Of a stretch of 64,000 nt of DNA, positions 18,458-26,926 are shown in pieces. The translations under genes and the position numbers were made by a program. The notes under the pieces are model-generated. The model searched no databases. It was not told where the DNA came from and saw nothing but the letters and a program-made list of their open reading frames with translations. How positions within the stretch are numbered: the stretch's first letter is position 1; the number at the start of each line of letters is the position of its first letter. The DNA is from Flavobacterium suaedae (GTDB lineage: Bacteria > Bacteroidota > Bacteroidia > Flavobacteriales > Flavobacteriaceae), in assembly GCF_014642915.1 (NCBI RefSeq), contig NZ_BMJE01000001.1:1-64000 (forward strand), given 5' to 3'.

Positions 18458-19543
18458 TTAATCAAGGTCACCTAATATGCTATCCGATGTAACTATTGTA
18501 GGGTCGTACCAGTCGGCCTTTGCAAGTGCCCAATCTATCCAAAGTTGTATCTCTTCGGAAATTCCACCCTTTATCATTGCCGTACGCTCTGCAGCAGCGA
18601 CAAAAGCCCGTATTTTTTCCGCCTTCGCAAAGTTATCAGCCTGTGAGAGGAGAGTATCCAGCTTTGCCTGCTCGGCCTTTCGCAACCTTTCCTTTTCCTG
18701 TCTTAGCTGCTCTTCTTTCTCACGCTCTATGGCAGCGATCCTTGCCGTCTCTCTCCACTGGGCTTCTTTTTGCGCATCAAGTTCGAGCCGCACTACGATT
18801 CTGGGCAGCATATCCTCAATTTTTGTTTTATTATCCCGCCATTCTTTATCAAAGGAGTACCTGCCTGATTTCAGGATGAGCTTGCCGTTGGGTATCAGTT
18901 CAGAGGTAGGCCATCGCGATTCGGTGTTGTAGACTCTGTTGGAAGCTTCCCGAAGCGAGAGCTTTATCTCAACGCCATCAATAAGGGCAAAAGTACCCCT
19001 TTCGTTGATGGCAACTCCATGCCCGCGGTATTCCAGTAATTTTATAAGGGTATCAAAGAAAAGCAGTGCCCTCGGTCTGTTGGCTTTCTCTGTGCCGATA
19101 CTGAGATGGGGCATGGCATTCCCAAAACGGAAGCGGTCGCTGTGCTTGTTTTGTTCCACCCAGTAGCGCTTGGTTTCCCTAATATGGGGATGTGCCTTGG
19201 CAAGGGTTTCGGGTACGATCAGCGGTGCATCAGGGTCAGCCTTCAGTTTCCGTACCAGAATTGTTTCAGGCGAGGCGTCAAGGTTAAAGGGGTTTTCATC
19301 TCCGCGAAGGGTGAGTTCAATGGCATCATTACCCGTACCAAAAGCCGGCAACTTCCCGGGCATCACCGGCTTGTTGAACTTCAGTTTCTGCCAGTAGCCG
19401 TTAGGCGGTATCGGGACTTGGTATTTTTTGCACATCTTACGAAGGCCGTTATCCGATATGGCATAGGTCTTTGCCAGCTTGCTCAGCGGAGTACTCCATA
19501 CCAGGTTATAAAATTCTTTTCGGGTTAAGGTTACCTTTTCCAT
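18458..19543 (-). CDS. HTH-like N-terminus, coiled-coil protein of unknown function; partner of the NACHT gene
   Basis: This 361-residue protein starts with a module (VWSTPLSKLAKTYAISDNGLRKMCKKY followed by VPIPPNGYWQKL) that reads like a helix-turn-helix. The module is shared by a widespread group of uncharacterised bacterial proteins. Residues 255-300 form a Glu/Lys/Arg-rich coiled coil (REKEEQLRQEKERLRKAEQ), followed by a compact acidic C-terminus. No catalytic motif is seen. It begins 11 bp after the stop of the 1431-residue NACHT gene on the same strand, so the two are probably co-transcribed. It may regulate or assist the NACHT protein, or recognise DNA through the HTH. The pairing is inference from spacing only. 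Confidence 0.7.
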   Translation of the reverse strand: MEKVTLTRKEFYNLVWSTPLSKLAKTYAISDNGLRKMCKKYQVPIPPNGYWQKLKFNKPVMPGKLPAFGTGNDAIELTLRGDENPFNLDASPETILVRKLKADPDAPLIVPETLAKAHPHIRETKRYWVEQNKHSDRFRFGNAMPHLSIGTEKANRPRALLFFDTLIKLLEYRGHGVAINERGTFALIDGVEIKLSLREASNRVYNTESRWPTSELIPNGKLILKSGRYSFDKEWRDNKTKIEDMLPRIVVRLELDAQKEAQWRETARIAAIEREKEEQLRQEKERLRKAEQAKLDTLLSQADNFAKAEKIRAFVAAAERTAMIKGGISEEIQLWIDWALAKADWYDPTIVTSDSILGDLD

Positions 19544-19554
19544 CCTTTATATTT

Positions 19555-22500
19555 TCAGGGGATAAACAGATGCCTGTTCCCATCCAGTAATCCGATTACT
19601 TCCCGAAGGCTATAGGCTTTCGATTTATGTTTATAATAAATTTCCATAATATCATTCTTTAGGCGGTGATAATAAAACAAGTCACCCCCGGTTGCATTTA
19701 TTTTTCGGAAATCCATTTTAGAGAGCCTTTCAATTACCACAGTACAGGTAGCAGCATCATAATTCTTACAAATATTTATCAGCGCTTCCGAGGCAATGCG
19801 GGTCGGTAGTGTAAACCTATCGTAAATTGCCTTGCTGTCGGGAGTTGTAAGGTACAGTTCCATCAGAGCTACAAGATCATCTATGCCCTCAACATTGCTG
19901 TAGCGTTGCCAATCATCGTTACGGAATTGTATGGTTACAATCTTTTTTTCCTTAAGTCGTGCAGTAATATAACCGAGCAGACTCTTGAATGCATTTGGGT
20001 CGTTGCAACCGACCATGTGCCTGATAATATCAATCTCATCATATACCTGATTATCTATCAGTTCCCGCTCATTCTGTAATAGGAATGTCCTTATTTTGTC
20101 ATTTTTTTCGCTCTTGCTCCAAATATCTATAATTGTATCATAGACCATGCGGCGTACCCTTGAATCTCCCTGGTAGTGCATAAGTTCGTCAAGTACATTG
20201 TCGTCATTTTCGTAAAGCCGCTTAATTAATTGTATGGCAGTTACTTCACTGCCGTAATCAAGATAACGGTAAATGATATCCAGAAAGTTTATATTTAGCG
20301 ACATAATGTCGATATCATGGTCCAGGCAATAGGAGAGGTGACCGTAAAAACAGGATGCCGGCAGCTGGGCATGGACAAGATTCCAGACAACACGCTGCCC
20401 AATCTCTTCATTGGTCAGACCGTCAGAGGTAAGGTTCTCAGATGGATTAGCCTGTCCCGAAAGTTGAATGTTTATGCCTTCCCACAGTTTAAAATACAGG
20501 AAATTCAACAGTGTCTCCTTATCCAGCGGAAACCTGAAATATTTCTGGAAATTGTGGATCAGTTCGTAGACCTTGAATTCTTCGGTATAACGCAGTTCTT
20601 TATCTTCAATTAATCTTGACTTGTAGAACTCTCTTAGATTATCCGCCGTATTGACACACCAATTTTCTATATATTTCACCTGCATCTGGGAAACCTCAAT
20701 CTTCTGGTTTTTCTCATCCTTTTTGGGAAGTGCCTGATAGATGTCAAACATGATGTCAGTTTCCATAGCGGCTAACCTTTTCGGGGCATCAGAAAGCTTC
20801 ATCCCCTTTTTGCGGCGTATCATTTGTCCGAGCAGGTGCTTGGCATTGCTACGCACGGCCTTAAAAAGGTCAAGGTCGTGGTAATACTTCCTATAAACAG
20901 TTTCCAGATCCTTATTTGTCATGGTATCCTTGCCGAGATACCCATACATATAGTTGATCTGTCCCAGCAATCCCTCCCGGTTAAAAAGCAGGTTGAAGTC
21001 TTCCTGTTTATCGGTACTGCGAACCATTGCCCATTGATCGGCCTCGCCGATGCTTAGCTTGTCTAAAAAGAGGTAGCTGCTGTGTTGCTCCACAAATTCC
21101 TCAAACCTTTTGCTTAAGGTGAAGCTGCGGTAGCTAAGTACATTCCGGTATTCTCTTATAAAATCATCATTCACACTGCCGCTGTGGTACTGTTCGGTAA
21201 TCATTATGAAGTCCTTTTCCTCCATGATTTCAACCAGAAAATGTTTGGTGCTGCTGTTGCCCTTTACAGCTTTAAGTACAGCTGTTGCCACAGGCCTTGC
21301 TATTGCACATGCCTTTACAAGATTCACAAGCAGGTCATCCTCATAATACCTAATATTATCATTGATAACAGCCTTGCTGATCATATCGGTTAAGGTGTCA
21401 TTGTATTCCGGCCTGTCTTTGAAGACGTTTTCCATATGCTCCAAAAAATCCTTCAATACACTTTCCTTAAGTGAATTCTCCTTATGCCTGGCCAATAGGA
21501 ACCGGTAAATACGAAGAAGCTTATCGGGATTGGTAATCCGGCAAAAATGCTCAAATAGTGTATCCTTAGTAGAGTTTATCGAGCGTGTCCTGGCAGTAAA
21601 TTTCCATTGCTTTAAACCAAGTGCTTTGTCGAGTATACCCAAAAAGTAATCCAGATGGTTCTCTACCGTAGCCTCAGGGACAGCCCTGAGGACAGCTCCC
21701 ACCACTTCTTTGTGATCATCCTCCCTAACTATTTCTATTAGTTCGCCAAAGAATTCCCGGTCGTCACTCAGCCCCAGGCTCTTACTGAGCATTATTATGT
21801 CCTCTTTAAGGTAAATGTAATCTTCATCCATGTAATCAGCCGAAAGAACCTGTTTCACCAGTGTCTTGACACTTTCATTATGGTGGTGCGCCGGTTCCAT
21901 TAGCGAAAGGATCTTGACCGCTGACATTCGGGCACGCCTGTGAATGCTCTCATCTGCAATTTTTTTGAGCAGGTAGGTGATATTGGCTTCGGTCTGGCTG
22001 AAACGTGCGATCTGCCCGGCATCATTTATCCATAGGGTTTCCTGTTCGCAGTGCCTCTCAAAATAGCGGACCAGCAATCGTTCCTTGATATCATCACTGA
22101 TCAGGTTGGCGTCGGCGTTAAAAAGCACTTCGTAATCATGTTCAGCCAGCCAGTCGGCAAGATCTGCATACACCTGCTGTGGCAGGTTCAGGTTCAGGGT
22201 AAAAGAAACAACGTTATACCATGAGGGATGTACTTTATTGATATCGGTGTCGATGCGGATCAGCTCAAGAATCTCTTCGAACGAAAGTTCCACCATAAGG
22301 GTTGCTACAAAATATTCTTGAATGTTTTTATTTTCGAAAGCCCACGTACCATCGGTGTTTTCTTCCAGGAAAGGGTTTTTTGCCAATGTTGTGGCCTCCA
22401 TTCCTGTAACTTTTTTAAGATCGGCGGCACTTAAGTTTGTTTTTTGAAGCGACTCAAAGGTGAAGGCAGCCCGTCTGGTATCCGAAATAATCCTGTCAAT

Positions 22501-23850
22501 GTCAAAGCCGGCATCATTACTGAATTTATTATCCTCATCGTGTTTTAACCGTGAATTCACGAATTCACGAATCAGTGTGGCCTTATCGGTACGAAGGCTT
22601 TTATGCTGGAGGTAATACTTTCCTATCAGTTCTAGATAGAAAGGATTCTCAAAGAGCTGTCGCTGCTGGCTGTAATCAAAATTTGGCTGGGTGCTCAGAT
22701 CCAATCCGAATTTTTCAAAAAGGAACGGCGCCGCCTGAGAAAAGGCAACCTCGTTCAGGTAGTATTCGTTGAAGGCAGCTACCTGTTTGATGTATTTCCT
22801 GTAGACATTGGTGCGGCAGCTGATAATGAACCTTATTTTGTATTTTTTGAGCTTGGTTTCGTGCTCATCGATATAAGCCCTGAGTTTGTTGGTAAAATCA
22901 GTAATGTTTTCCACCTCATCGACCCCGTCAAGAATGATAACAAGCCCTGCCGTACGCAGTGCCTGTTTGGGAAGCAACTCTTCAATGGAGCTTGCCCTGT
23001 TAAAAGTTTTAAGCTGGACAAAAAAGCAAACGTTGGATTTGCTGTTTCTGCTTTCCCATGAAGACACCGCAAAATTGCGCAGTTCGGTCGATTTACCGTA
23101 GCCCGCACCCCCCAGGAGGACAATACCCTTTTCAACTGTCGCCAATGCCCTTTCTAGGCTGATTCCCGAGGGATTATACATTTCCATAAGACTCCGCTCC
23201 TTTGAGGGGCGTAGGGTACGCGATATTGTTATCGGGTCTTTAAGTAGCTTTCCGATATAGACTTGCCGGTCGGTCTCCTGTATGGTAACCTGGCTGAGCA
23301 GGTTATCAGAAAAGAGAAAGCTCCTGAAATTAGCGATAAGTGTACGGCGTTGTTCCGCATTGAGTACTAACGCCTCTTTGCGGTAGATTTTTTTATATAA
23401 GTCAGAATAAAGGCTGATATAGTCCTGTATCCTCTGGTCCGGTGTCAGAAAGGCTACAGAGAACAGGTTGGTTACAAGGGCTTCAAAGAAGGGCTTGTTC
23501 CTTGTAGGTTCCATAATATTACTGAAAGGCTGAAAAGGGGATAGGAATAGTGCCAGGTCGATATCCCTGTGTGTGGAAGCGAGTTGAGGAAGCTTTGTCA
23601 TGGCCTCCGAGTAATTAAGCTTAGTTGTGTAGTCCTTGCACTCACAGTATATGGTAAAGGTAATGCCCTTTTGGTCAATAACCTGTATCAGGTCATCATA
23701 ACCATCCTGACTTCCTGAGTGCTGTATACGTAATGTTGCTACCGACAGCCCCATTTCCTTGCAAATTCGCTCAAGAAAGTCAATGGCAACTGTTTCTAAA
23801 TCTCCGCCTTTTTTCACATGTAAAAATTTACTACTAATATAAAGATTCAC
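19555..23850 (-). CDS. NACHT NTPase with N-terminal PD-(D/E)xK-like nuclease domain (bNACHT-type defence protein)
   Basis: The start is a GTG at 23850; no ATG is available in the first 30 codons. Length 1431 residues. Residues 15-140 resemble an Mrr/PD-(D/E)xK nuclease: GGDLETVAIDFLERIC helix, Asp49/Asp52, then Glu70-Cys-Lys72 in YCECKDY. A NACHT-type NTPase follows, with Walker A GGAGYGKS at 247-254 and Walker B LVIILDGVDE around 303-311. A sensor-like arginine segment follows (FIISCRTN). Residues 560-1431 are helical-repeat-like without recognisable catalytic motifs, as in the sensor regions of bacterial NLR proteins. By analogy with bNACHT and Avs proteins, phage sensing by the C-terminus would drive oligomerisation and DNA cutting by the N-terminus. 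A 361-residue partner gene follows by 11 bp. It lies downstream of the PRTRC operon, separated by 200 bp containing a long hairpin. Confidence 0.85.
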   Translation of the reverse strand: MNLYISSKFLHVKKGGDLETVAIDFLERICKEMGLSVATLRIQHSGSQDGYDDLIQVIDQKGITFTIYCECKDYTTKLNYSEAMTKLPQLASTHRDIDLALFLSPFQPFSNIMEPTRNKPFFEALVTNLFSVAFLTPDQRIQDYISLYSDLYKKIYRKEALVLNAEQRRTLIANFRSFLFSDNLLSQVTIQETDRQVYIGKLLKDPITISRTLRPSKERSLMEMYNPSGISLERALATVEKGIVLLGGAGYGKSTELRNFAVSSWESRNSKSNVCFFVQLKTFNRASSIEELLPKQALRTAGLVIILDGVDEVENITDFTNKLRAYIDEHETKLKKYKIRFIISCRTNVYRKYIKQVAAFNEYYLNEVAFSQAAPFLFEKFGLDLSTQPNFDYSQQRQLFENPFYLELIGKYYLQHKSLRTDKATLIREFVNSRLKHDEDNKFSNDAGFDIDRIISDTRRAAFTFESLQKTNLSAADLKKVTGMEATTLAKNPFLEENTDGTWAFENKNIQEYFVATLMVELSFEEILELIRIDTDINKVHPSWYNVVSFTLNLNLPQQVYADLADWLAEHDYEVLFNADANLISDDIKERLLVRYFERHCEQETLWINDAGQIARFSQTEANITYLLKKIADESIHRRARMSAVKILSLMEPAHHHNESVKTLVKQVLSADYMDEDYIYLKEDIIMLSKSLGLSDDREFFGELIEIVREDDHKEVVGAVLRAVPEATVENHLDYFLGILDKALGLKQWKFTARTRSINSTKDTLFEHFCRITNPDKLLRIYRFLLARHKENSLKESVLKDFLEHMENVFKDRPEYNDTLTDMISKAVINDNIRYYEDDLLVNLVKACAIARPVATAVLKAVKGNSSTKHFLVEIMEEKDFIMITEQYHSGSVNDDFIREYRNVLSYRSFTLSKRFEEFVEQHSSYLFLDKLSIGEADQWAMVRSTDKQEDFNLLFNREGLLGQINYMYGYLGKDTMTNKDLETVYRKYYHDLDLFKAVRSNAKHLLGQMIRRKKGMKLSDAPKRLAAMETDIMFDIYQALPKKDEKNQKIEVSQMQVKYIENWCVNTADNLREFYKSRLIEDKELRYTEEFKVYELIHNFQKYFRFPLDKETLLNFLYFKLWEGINIQLSGQANPSENLTSDGLTNEEIGQRVVWNLVHAQLPASCFYGHLSYCLDHDIDIMSLNINFLDIIYRYLDYGSEVTAIQLIKRLYENDDNVLDELMHYQGDSRVRRMVYDTIIDIWSKSEKNDKIRTFLLQNERELIDNQVYDEIDIIRHMVGCNDPNAFKSLLGYITARLKEKKIVTIQFRNDDWQRYSNVEGIDDLVALMELYLTTPDSKAIYDRFTLPTRIASEALINICKNYDAATCTVVIERLSKMDFRKINATGGDLFYYHRLKNDIMEIYYKHKSKAYSLREVIGLLDGNRHLFIP

Positions 23851-24004
23851 AGGGTCAGATTGGTGAAAGCGGATGAGATTTTATGAACAGTGAAAATCAT
23901 TCTGTAACGTCGGTGAGGAGATATCAGAGGGTAAACTGTTGAAAAGTGGGAGTGAATGACTTTTCCGTAAAGTAATGTATCGGTTATTAAGGTAACAGCA
24001 GTCC

Positions 24005-24043
24005 CGCGCCGCAGGAAACCCCGGGAAGGTTCCCTGTAGCGCG
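24005..24043 (-). terminator. Long hairpin between the PRTRC operon and the NACHT gene
   Basis: Two 16-nt arms (24005-24020 and 24028-24043) pair at 13 positions, with GU possible at others, around a 7-nt loop. It lies just after the PRTRC thiF stop on the minus strand. There is no T run after it, so it may be a weak terminator or an RNA-processing hairpin. The rest of the 23851-24050 gap holds nothing else recognisable. Confidence 0.45.
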
Positions 24044-24050
24044 ACACCGC

Positions 24051-24833
24051 CTAAAGCGGCAGTGGCATTGTCCTCAAATCCCCTAAATTAACAAACACAC
24101 CCCGCTGCTCGGTAAAGCCCTTTCTAAAAAGTTGCCACAACAGGCTGCAACCCATTTGTGCCAATACGGAGTTGATGAACAAATCCTGTTTTTCGAGGGC
24201 TTCGGCAAGTGAGCAGCTCGGCAGGTTTTCGGTATCGCCCTGTAAGAGCAACTCCGCAAATTCTTTTGTAACCTGTGGCAGGCTGCCCACAGGTATGAAC
24301 TTTTCCGATGCAGGCTGTTGGATACTGCCGATTGTGGAAAGGATAACCTGCCCTGTGTCCCTGCTGTTACCGAAGTCCATCCAGTAACGGGGCGTATCGG
24401 AACCGTATGCACTCAAATCCAAATCATTTAAAACGTCCGCAATCCCGAAACGGGCTGCTGCGGTGTCCACACAGGAAATATAAATCGCATTCCTGCCTGT
24501 TACGGTATTAGCGGTAAATGGTTTTTCTACGGCTCTCCACGCTGTGCCGAAAAAGCGGTTGGTACGGGTAATGAGGGCGGTGGCTTTGAATAAGCCCACT
24601 TCGCACTCCGCAAACAACTGCCTGCCACGGTTGGCATCCGTAATTACATCATCATCCCACAGGCTGACCTGAAAGCCTGCGTGTCCCAATTGTTGCAGGC
24701 TGTGGGACATCCGTGCCAAGCCTGTCAGCACCTGTGAGCCTGTACCGCCTGCGCCAATCAGGCAGACCTTTATGGGGTTGGTCGGGTTTAGCAGTTCGGG
24801 TGCGGTAAAGTGTGCTTTTGTTTTCGTTTCCAT
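24051..24833 (-). CDS. PRTRC system ThiF family protein (E1-like)
   Basis: A 260-residue protein of the ThiF/E1 superfamily. The nucleotide-binding loop GAGGTGS is at residues 27-33, the WDDD segment at 59-62, an arginine pair in ANRGRQ at 67-72 and Lys84. The CVDTAAAR segment near 121-128 matches the adenylating-enzyme core. It should activate the C-terminus of a ubiquitin-like partner with ATP. The likely partner in this operon is PRTRC protein C, which ends in glycine, and the acceptor is protein B. The start codon overlaps the stop of the protein B gene (24833), which indicates translational coupling. It is the last gene of the PRTRC operon. Confidence 0.9.
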   Translation of the reverse strand: METKTKAHFTAPELLNPTNPIKVCLIGAGGTGSQVLTGLARMSHSLQQLGHAGFQVSLWDDDVITDANRGRQLFAECEVGLFKATALITRTNRFFGTAWRAVEKPFTANTVTGRNAIYISCVDTAAARFGIADVLNDLDLSAYGSDTPRYWMDFGNSRDTGQVILSTIGSIQQPASEKFIPVGSLPQVTKEFAELLLQGDTENLPSCSLAEALEKQDLFINSVLAQMGCSLLWQLFRKGFTEQRGVFVNLGDLRTMPLPL

Positions 24834-25534
24834 TACAATAGGTTTTTAAGGGTTAGCGGTGTGGTTTTTAAGGTGTCGGTTGGAAATGGCTTTTCAGGGT
24901 CTGCCATAAGTTCTTTGTAGAGGTTAAACAGGTTAACACCTACGGGGTTGTGGTCATTGATGTGGTGGGAAAAATAACTCCCGAAAAAATAGCCTTGCCA
25001 TGCCGTAATGAATTCCTCTAAGGTCGCAGCGGATTTAATGGCGATGTTTACATTACCCATACACACATTGCCCTTTTGGTAGAGGTTAAAAAAGGGGGCA
25101 TGGTATAACGGGGTATCTATTTTTGGTTTGGCTTTACCGTTCAGGGCAAATAGTTGCAGTTCCTTTTTAGTGGCTTTCCAAACGAGGGCAGGCAGGGCAA
25201 CCGTGCCGTTATCCAATCCCAGGCTTTCGGCAAAGTAAAGTTGTTGCCTTTGGGGCTTGGTGTACCATAGCACGCTGCCGTTGTCGGACGGGTTAAGGTG
25301 CAACACAGTATCAGGCAGTACGCCCTCGGGGCGCAGGAATGCCTTGCCTGCCTGCTCTCGGGTATCAAGGGCTTTGGAAAGGCTTTGCGCTTCCCTCACG
25401 GTTAAAGGGTGTGGGTTTACAGGGCTTCCGCTTTCGTCCATGTCGTAATACTCAATATAGGGGGCGGTAAAACCGCTTGCAGTAAAAACTACAAGGGCGG
25501 CTTTAGGTTGGTATAGAGGGACGTTTGGTGTCAT
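24833..25534 (-). CDS. PRTRC system protein B (prokaryotic E2-like)
   Basis: A 233-residue protein matching PRTRC protein B in the layout and in the segments LHLNPSDNGSVLWYTKP and YQKGNVCMGN. Cys158, in that last segment, is the only cysteine in the whole protein. The family has been related to E2-like conjugating enzymes (Prok-E2_D group), so this residue is the natural candidate for a thioester-forming cysteine. The gene overlaps the protein F gene by 32 bp and the thiF gene by 1 bp. A role in transferring a ubiquitin-like modifier is inference from family and context; no target is known. Confidence 0.85.
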   Translation of the reverse strand: MTPNVPLYQPKAALVVFTASGFTAPYIEYYDMDESGSPVNPHPLTVREAQSLSKALDTREQAGKAFLRPEGVLPDTVLHLNPSDNGSVLWYTKPQRQQLYFAESLGLDNGTVALPALVWKATKKELQLFALNGKAKPKIDTPLYHAPFFNLYQKGNVCMGNVNIAIKSAATLEEFITAWQGYFFGSYFSHHINDHNPVGVNLFNLYKELMADPEKPFPTDTLKTTPLTLKNLL

Positions 25535-26690
25535 AATCGTAGTTGTTTAAGAGGTAGCACAATTCATTTAAAAGTGGGAACAGTCGGCATTCAAAATCGA
25601 GGGTATCGTTGTCCTGCGGTTGCCCGTCAAAGAAACGTTTCAGGACAGGCTCTTGTTTTGACACGCTTTCGTTAAAGTTGGCGTTAACCGACTGTTGTAC
25701 GTTTTCATACAGCCACCCGTCAGTACAGGCGACAAAGCCGATGTATTTTTCCATCGTGATGCATTCGTAATCATCATAATCATCGTTTTCAAAATCAGGC
25801 AGGCAGCTTGTATCGGCGTGTTTGTAGATGGAGGTTTCAGGGTAGTCCTGCCACAGGCTGTAAAACTTTTGGGCGATACTTTGGCATTGTCTGTCCAAAT
25901 CATCACAGGGCGTAAAGGCTTCGAGCCATTCCACGAAATGGTCAAAGTGTACCGTGTTCCAAATCCTGCGTAGCATGGTTTCCCCGTATTGCTGCGCAGC
26001 CCGTAACTGGCTTACATAATCGTAATAGTCTTTTTGTTTCCAATCATCGGGGTCATTTTGCACCCATTCGGAAACCATTTCATACTGCCAATACAAAAAA
26101 CTGTCCTCGGTGTAATACGGAATATGTACGGTATGGAACAGGTAGCTGAACACACAAAGCAAGAGCCGTGCGCCTTTACGGTGCTTTTTGTCTTTAATCA
26201 TATAATGCAGGGGCAGCACAGGAATGTAAAACAGCGTGTTACCTGTATAGCAGGTTTCTGTTGCTTCAACTATGAAACTGCCGTTATGCTCCAACAGTTC
26301 CAAACCGACATGTTGGGAATACTTCTCATTGAGCAGCCGCGCGGCTTCGTGCAGGGCAACCTCCCTGCCATAGGGATAGGCAAAACCTGTAGTGTCCACA
26401 GGGTTCACATTATAATGTTCACACAGCAGTTTAAAACTCCGGTAAAAGTCCTCTTTTTCGCTGCTGCCTGCGATTGCCTGCCCTGCATAATGTGGCAAAA
26501 AACGGGTTTTCAGAAAACCATAGGCAGCAGCCCCACAGGGGCTGACATTGGGTGGTCGGAAAGTACCTCGGCGGTGTCTTTCCTGCGCTGCAAGCCCGTC
26601 AGGAACTCGGCTGTGTTTTTGTGCAGCAGCTTTTGTCTTTTGTTTTGGGGCAGCCGTAACTGCCCCGCTATTATCTTTTGCATAGTCCAT
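25503..26690 (-). CDS. PRTRC system protein F
   Basis: A 395-residue protein placed exactly where PRTRC protein F is expected, between proteins C and B. The first 45 residues are Lys/Ala-rich and probably disordered (APKQKTKAAAQKHSR). The remainder is a helical, aromatic-rich domain with a conserved-looking core (VGLELLEHNGSFIVEATETCY, DDWKQKDYYDYVSQL). No catalytic motif is visible, and the family has no assigned activity. The assignment relies on gene order and length as much as on sequence. It starts 18 bp after the protein C stop and overlaps protein B by 32 bp. Confidence 0.75.
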   Translation of the reverse strand: MDYAKDNSGAVTAAPKQKTKAAAQKHSRVPDGLAAQERHRRGTFRPPNVSPCGAAAYGFLKTRFLPHYAGQAIAGSSEKEDFYRSFKLLCEHYNVNPVDTTGFAYPYGREVALHEAARLLNEKYSQHVGLELLEHNGSFIVEATETCYTGNTLFYIPVLPLHYMIKDKKHRKGARLLLCVFSYLFHTVHIPYYTEDSFLYWQYEMVSEWVQNDPDDWKQKDYYDYVSQLRAAQQYGETMLRRIWNTVHFDHFVEWLEAFTPCDDLDRQCQSIAQKFYSLWQDYPETSIYKHADTSCLPDFENDDYDDYECITMEKYIGFVACTDGWLYENVQQSVNANFNESVSKQEPVLKRFFDGQPQDNDTLDFECRLFPLLNELCYLLNNYDYDTKRPSIPT

Positions 26691-26707
26691 AACGTTAGGT
26701 CTTACAA

Positions 26708-26926
26708 TTATCCTTTTGTCCCCATAGTGGTTTCAAAACGGTACAGTACGGTATCGTTTGTAATTTCAGGGCCGACTGTCTTGGCGGTCGTTAGTGTCGG
26801 GTACGTGTTCGCATAGAAATGCATCACGGCTTCCACGCTCCATTTCGGGTCGGGGTCGGTCAGGGTAAATTCATTCCCCTTGTCTTTCATCAGGAACACC
26901 CTCGGCATCAATAAGGTCTGTAGCAT
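26708..26926 (-). CDS. PRTRC system protein C (ubiquitin-like)
   Basis: The ATG at 26926 (MLQTLLMPRVFLMK) is preferred; a longer form from 26950 is possible. The product is about 72 residues and matches PRTRC protein C: PRVF start, FTLTDPDPKWSVEAVMHFYANTYP core, then YRFETTMGTKG. This small beta-grasp family has been grouped with prokaryotic ubiquitin-like proteins. The C-terminal glycine fits activation by the ThiF protein of the same operon. The gene overlaps the 3' end of the protein E gene by 56 bp. This would be the modifier of a Ub-like pathway; that role is inference. Confidence 0.8.
   Translation of the reverse strand: MLQTLLMPRVFLMKDKGNEFTLTDPDPKWSVEAVMHFYANTYPTLTTAKTVGPEITNDTVLYRFETTMGTKG

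Noticed and set aside
22833-23135. Alternative minus-strand frame within the NACHT gene
   Set aside because: Overlaps the Walker A and B region of a clearly coding frame.
23847-24047. 66-codon minus-strand frame between PRTRC thiF and the NACHT gene
   Set aside because: It reads through the long hairpin and has a random-like composition.
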